From Trochalopteron elliotii (taxonomy: Eukaryota > Chordata > Aves > Passeriformes > Leiothrichidae), in NCBI GenBank assembly GCA_024734555.1, contig JANPWX010000162.1, positions 849,008 to 913,007 on the forward strand: a DNA stretch of 64,000 nt. The letters run 5' to 3'. Both the position numbers and the translations under genes were made by a program. Of this stretch, positions 59,251-64,000 are shown one piece after another. Each line of letters begins with the position of its first letter. Within the stretch, counting starts at the first letter, position 1. Under the pieces are notes generated by a model. It saw nothing but the letters and a program-made list of their open reading frames with translations, was not told the origin of the DNA and did not search any database.

Positions 59251-62200
59251 CTGTCTTGACTCGAGGGGTTCATTTTTGGCTGTGGGACCAGCGCTGTGGG
59301 ACTGGTGGCCGTCACCCGCCCAGCAGCCAGGATCAGTGCGGGCTGGAAGGAAATTTTGGAGCAGTGAGAGGGAAGGTGATGTGTCTGTCCTGTCCTGTCA
59401 GAGCATGTGGTTCTTCTTCCAAAATCCCAGCACTTCCTGCAACCTGGTCCACTGAACCAAAATATCTTTCGAAAGAAATCTGGAAATAGACTCCGACAGT
59501 ATCAAAACATCCTGTTTCGACATTTTCTGAATGAATCACTTTGATTTTTTTTTTTTTGTTTGTTTGCAATGACCTCGCTGCCTTTCTTCGGTACAGAAAT
59601 GGATTTTGTTTATCGACAAGTCGTAACCAAACAAAGTAATTGATTTTTTGCCTTGCTGAAACGTCTCAACCCCCTCCCCCAAATCTTCTTTGAGGTTTGA
59701 TTTGCCGTACTAGAGAATTTCTAAATATTATAGTTTTGTTCCAACTCAGAGCCAGATTTTGCAATCCCGAGCAGAGCCGGTCAGTCGGGCTGTGCAGTGC
59801 TGGGCACATCCTGCTGGGACTGGGGCAGAACTGGGGGGTCTCACCAGGGGCAGCCCTGGGTTGGGGACATCACCGAGCCCCCCCTGAGCCCAGAGGTCAC
59901 CACAGGCTCCTACCTGGAGCTGGGGGTGATGGGGCTGAGGGTGATGTGGCCATTAGCACTATTTGACAACTTGTCAGGATTAGAAAGCTCATCATAAAAC
60001 CCTCCAAAATGAGCAGTTTTGGTGTGTGTGTGTGTGTGTGAGTTAAGCTTTTCTGCCCCAACCAGGAACAGATGTCTGAACTGGTTGATGAATTGGAAAC
60101 ATCTGAAACAACTTTCCAAGCCGAAGTACAATAAATATACCTTTCATCACGATCCCTGCAAGAGGGTTTTAGAGGCAAAAATCACTGAAGTGTTTAATAT
60201 GGACCGCGGTGAAGAACCATTATAACAAATGAACCAAATTAAATGAGAATTTCTCCCCATTTTAGTGACTTTGCTGGGACTCCAGGTAACACCTTCTGAG
60301 TTGGCAATGGGGGTCTCTCCTGCCAGCCTTCTCAAATTGCTCTTCCATGGTCTCATACTGTCACCTCCCATAAGTACAGGAGGATGGAGAAGTGAGGCCA
60401 CCCCAGACGGTGTGGGGCCCCAAAGGGCACCCAAGCTCTGCCCTGGCTGCATGGACAGGAACCAGGGGTGGGCAGCTGCCATCTCACAGGACAGCAGGAC
60501 AGACAGAGGCAGATGCATCCCTGGTGCCTCTGGAGCCTTTCCTGATGCTTCAGCATCTCCAGAGGGGCCACAGCTCTTCAACCATTGCTCCTGACACCTG
60601 CCTTGTCCCTGAGCCACCAGTGCTGCCACAGCCCACCATCTCCACACCAGGGTGGGATGCAGGGGGAGGCTGGGGCTGACCCCCACAGAGCCACACAGCT
60701 CTGTGGCTGCCCAGGAGCCAGCCTCATCCAGCCCAGGAGCAATCAGCAAAGCATCCTCGTGCCTCAGTGCCAGGAACATCTGTCAGAGCCTGCGGGCTGC
60801 CTGCCAGGGTTCAAGTGCTGCCATTCCAGAGCTGATCCCACGACCTACAGAGATGAGGATCTTTCAGCAGGAGTCATCAGAAAGAGTTTATTTTTCCGTG
60901 TCTCCACTTGGTTTATTCCACTGAGCAAAGATGCGTCCTATTGATTTATTCTGAAATCACATTTATTTTCCTTTAAGAAATAAACCCCAGTATTCCTTCT
61001 TTCGAAATTCACGTGGGCTGCACAGGATGTGAAGGTCAGATTTTCAAGTGTGAGCACATCCATGGAAGCTCCCACCTGAGCCTGTAACTTCCTTTGTACA
61101 TGGGAACCTGTTATGAGACCTTGCCCTGGTGCTCCCAAGTGCAGGGAGATGCAACCTTGCAGGAGGCTCTGTGCTCCAGGGAAAATTCACTCCTGCTCCC
61201 CTCGTGACTCCCCACTGTGCCCCCACCAAGGACAAGACAGGTGTGAGGGATTTCAGAATCATCACCAAGAGCTGTAAATATGGAAACAGAACAGGGACCA
61301 AGGCCACACCTGGGTCTCTTTGGCTGTGCTCAGGGACCCACAGTGCATCCCCAGGTCTGGATGGAGCTGCCAGTGCCTCCATGCCTCGAGCCCTGGCTGC
61401 CACCATCACGTCATCACCCTGATGGGAAAAGGTGGAAATGATCCTCTGGGGTTTTTATTGGACATTCACTGGCCCACACTGACCCTCTGCCAACCCCTGA
61501 CCATGGAGAGGGCATTGGGCTGTGACACCATCCCTGTCCCTGGGAGAGCTGTGTTATGTAAGGGCAGGGCACTGGCTTTGTACAAATCCAGTATCAGAAT
61601 GGCTACAGCATGCCTACAAGTGCCTTGAGCAGGATGAGTCACCAGAACATGACTCAGAAATAAAGGAGACACCTTTGATGTCTCCATTCCCCAGGGCCCC
61701 TCGAGCTGGTGGCGTGGAGAGGCCTGGGGAGCTCTGGGGCTATCACAGATGTCACTAATGGGATACTGATGCTTCTGCCACGCCACGGGCGTGGTGCCCC
61801 TCCCGCCAAGGGATCCACGGCCTCCAGCTTGCTTGCCTAAAACTTCCTTCCCTGGGGCCTGTTGGCCAATTCCCACCCGTGGCAATGGATCAGCTTTTCC
61901 TTAAGCTGAGGATCAGGGGTTGGGAGACACAGACGTGACACCCACACGTGCACCAGGGGTTTGGAAGTGCTGCCTCAGGTGATCAGTGAGGTCCAGCCAG
62001 GCTCCAGGCATGGGGGCTCGGCAGGAGAACCAGCACAATCCAAAGCAACTTTCTCATTTAAGACAAGAATATTTTGGAAGCCACCACCTCCCTCCACTTG
62101 CCAGTAAGTTTAGAGTTTCATAAAGTCAGCCTGGTAATGGGTTACAAATGTACCTATCAGTTTTACATTTGTTTTCATTCAGGCTCAGTGAGTCTCCACC

Positions 62201-62600
62201 AAACCTGGCGATGGCAGGGAATGGAAAGGGCCCCCCCCTCCCCAGTCCCCTTTCCCTCCCTGCTCCCCTCCCAGCTCACCCACAAGTGAATTGTTCTTCC
62301 ATAATCTAAACCAACACTTCTCTGCGGCAAATTGGATTTCGGTTAAACCCTGTGACTTATGTGCAAATCCTGACAGCAGCTCGCCTTGCGCAAAGCTCCC
62401 TGCGGGGCGCGGAGCCACCGCGGGCACGCGGGGCCGGAGCCTGCACAGCTGCTGTCCATCAGTTCCCCCCCCAAATCCCGGCCACTGCAGCCCCCCCAGG
62501 GGGGGCTCTGGCTCTCAGAGAGCTCTCAGGCTCTCTGCTGCAGCCCAGAGCCTGGCCAGACCCTGGCTAAAGAAGTCCTGGCCAGGGGCACTCCTGGCTA
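59251..62600. other. No gene recognised; AT-rich patches and one (GT)n
   Basis: AT-rich patches at about 59455-59760 and 60040-60250 look unlike the flanking GC-rich DNA. A (GT)10 microsatellite lies at 60021-60041. A CpG-richer patch lies at about 62390-62480. No exons could be supported. Confidence 0.5.
60021..60041. repeat. Microsatellite (GT)n
   Basis: About ten GT dinucleotides. Confidence 0.9.
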
Positions 62601-63190
62601 GTGCACCCCTGGATCCTGGGAGTTGTACCCCCAGCTCTTGGGCACCACTCTTACAGTTCTCAGATATTGTACACTAGTTCCTGGGTGATGCACACCCTGT
62701 CTTGGATGTTGCAGCCCAGATCCTGGCCAGACCGCCCCTGAATCCTGAGAGTTGTACCCCCAGCTCTTGGGCACCACTCTTACAGTTCTCAGGCCCCAGA
62801 TCTGGGGTGATGCACCCCCTGTCCTGGGTGTTGTACACCATTTCCTCAGTGATGCACCCACTGTCCTGGATGTTGCACCCCAGATCCTGGCCAGACCACC
62901 CCTGAATCCTGAGAGTTGTCCCCCCAGCTCTTGGGCACCACTCTCACAGTTCTCAGGCATTGTGCACCAGTTCCTGGGTGATGCATCCCTGGATGTTGCA
63001 CCCCAGATCCTGGGCGATGCATCCCCTGTCCTGGATATTGCACCCCAGGTCCTGGCCAGCCCACCCCTGGATCCTGGGAATTGTACCCCCAGTTCTTGGG
63101 CACTGCTCTGACAGTTCTCAGGCATTGCATTACAGATCTTGGGTGATGCATCCCCTGTCCTGGGTGTTGCACCCCAGACCCTGGAGACGT
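62601..63190. repeat. Composite minisatellite with a larger repeat of about 130-170 bp, 4 copies
   Basis: Four copies of a module containing GGATCCTGGGAGTTGTACCC, CTCTTGGGCACCACTCTTAC and AGTTCTCAGG begin near 62607, 62736, 62907 and 63064. Between them lie variable numbers of a smaller unit reading TGGGTGATGCA, CCCCTGTCCTGG and TGTTGCACCCCAG. Frames are open on both strands across the array (about 220 codons on the minus strand) but are repeat-derived. Confidence 0.9.
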
Positions 63191-64000
63191 TGCACCTCCA
63201 ATTAAGCAGCAGAAAGCCAATCCCAGCAATGAGAAAACCAGCAAAGACTGAGTTCAAAGAGCCTCGCGCTGATGTTGGAAATTTGGGATATAAACATTAT
63301 GTGGCACAAGGCGTGGTGGGCACTGGCTGAGGTCATAAAATTTAGGGGTTTTTTTTCTGAGCGTTATTGAATTTTTGAAGCTGTAATAAAGTGCAGTTCC
63401 CAGAGGAGTCAATCGAGCAGGTCCTGTCTGGATCATGTGAAACTGAAGCTGAGCAAAGTCACCCATTTCTAATTCAGTTACATGGTGATTACATGGGCTC
63501 TTGGCTGAACAGCAATGAGGGGTTTTATTTTCTGTGATGAATGAGCATTTTTAGTGTCTGAAGTAGCAGCTGTCACACAGCTCATACTTTTGCCAAGAAA
63601 GTAATTCAGAGGGAAAAGATAAATTTTAACTCAACTTCTTTTTTATCTTGAGATTTAGGACCAAAGATTAACGGAAGAGCCCCCAGTCTTCAGGATCCAG
63701 CCACACCCAGGTGTTGGGCCACTGCACAGTCCCCTGGGACTTCTGGTGATGTCACCTCCCAGCCTGTTCCACATGTCACCTCAGCCCTCCACCTTCCCAT
63801 GGCCTCTGTCCATCCATCCATCTGACCCAGGGCATTGGACACGCAGCAGCTCTGGGGTTTTTTTTTGCTGCAGCTCCCCAATGCCTGAGCAAGAGCTTCA
63901 TGATAAATCCACTTGCTGACTTACTCAGAGATGTTACTGGGTCCCTCACGGCTGACTCTGCTGCTGAGAGTTCTCTGATGGAAAAAAAAAAAATTCTATT
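63191..64000. other. No gene recognised at the right end
   Basis: AT-richer DNA at about 63230-63660 with AATAAAG near 63385, then mixed sequence with short A and T runs. Nothing coding could be supported. Confidence 0.5.

Noticed and set aside
58138..59489. Cys-Val-rich frames of 373 and 417 codons (metallothionein-like at first glance)
   Set aside because: Pure translation of the TG-rich array, and open on several frames and strands.
24484..64000. Orthologues of human genes beyond RSPO1 (C1orf109, CDCA8)
   Set aside because: I looked for exon-like open segments with flanking splice sites and found none matching these proteins, so they are presumably beyond the window or elsewhere.

Overview
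The window is vertebrate nuclear DNA, almost certainly from a bird. Three protein genes can be read exon by exon with GT-AG introns: the 3' end of DNALI1 (+), all of GNL2 (-) and all of RSPO1 (-). This order and orientation match human chromosome 1p34.3 (DNALI1-GNL2-RSPO1). A CR1 LINE 3' fragment and retroviral-type LTRs of a kind I associate with songbird genomes argue for a bird, probably a passerine. Compact introns, CpG-rich promoters, many GC-rich minisatellites and assembly gaps inside GC-rich sequence fit a microchromosome. In chicken this neighbourhood is, to my knowledge, on chromosome 23; that is recalled, not tested.

Layout. 1-1.5 kb: last two coding exons and poly(A) signal of DNALI1, an axonemal dynein light intermediate chain. 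2.17-12.51 kb: GNL2, 16 coding exons and 739 codons, a circularly permuted nucleolar GTPase for 60S ribosome assembly, tail to tail with DNALI1. Its introns hold a 49-56-bp minisatellite, a CR1 piece and a retroviral LTR piece. Its promoter lies in a CpG-rich stretch with two ETS-type sites and a GCGCAGGCGC site, and runs into a 493-base gap. 13.2-19.3 kb: no gene recognised; it should hold the RSPO1 3' UTR. 19.27-24.19 kb: RSPO1, 5 coding exons and 258 codons, a secreted Wnt potentiator. Its intron 4 contains an apparently complete solo LTR that ends 14 bp from a coding exon. A probable 5' UTR exon lies at 24.39-24.48 kb, and a CpG-rich candidate promoter at 31.2-31.8 kb.

24.5-64 kb: no protein gene could be supported. 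The stretch contains at least eight different tandem-repeat arrays (19-bp, 39-41-bp, 36-bp, C-rich heptamer-like, GGGGAT-type, 20-bp, GGGAT, TG-rich, and a composite array near the right end). It also holds three more CpG-rich blocks and several AT-richer stretches that look like possible conserved non-coding DNA. Human also has a wide gene-free interval upstream of RSPO1, so this is plausibly the RSPO1 regulatory domain. The very long open frames here lie in repeats or stop-poor GC-rich DNA and are not convincing genes.

The three genes share no pathway: ciliary motility, ribosome assembly and Wnt signalling. I found no convincing undescribed system. The most unusual observations are the LTR beside the RSPO1 splice donor, the minisatellite abutting a GNL2 splice acceptor, and the density of unrelated repeat arrays.
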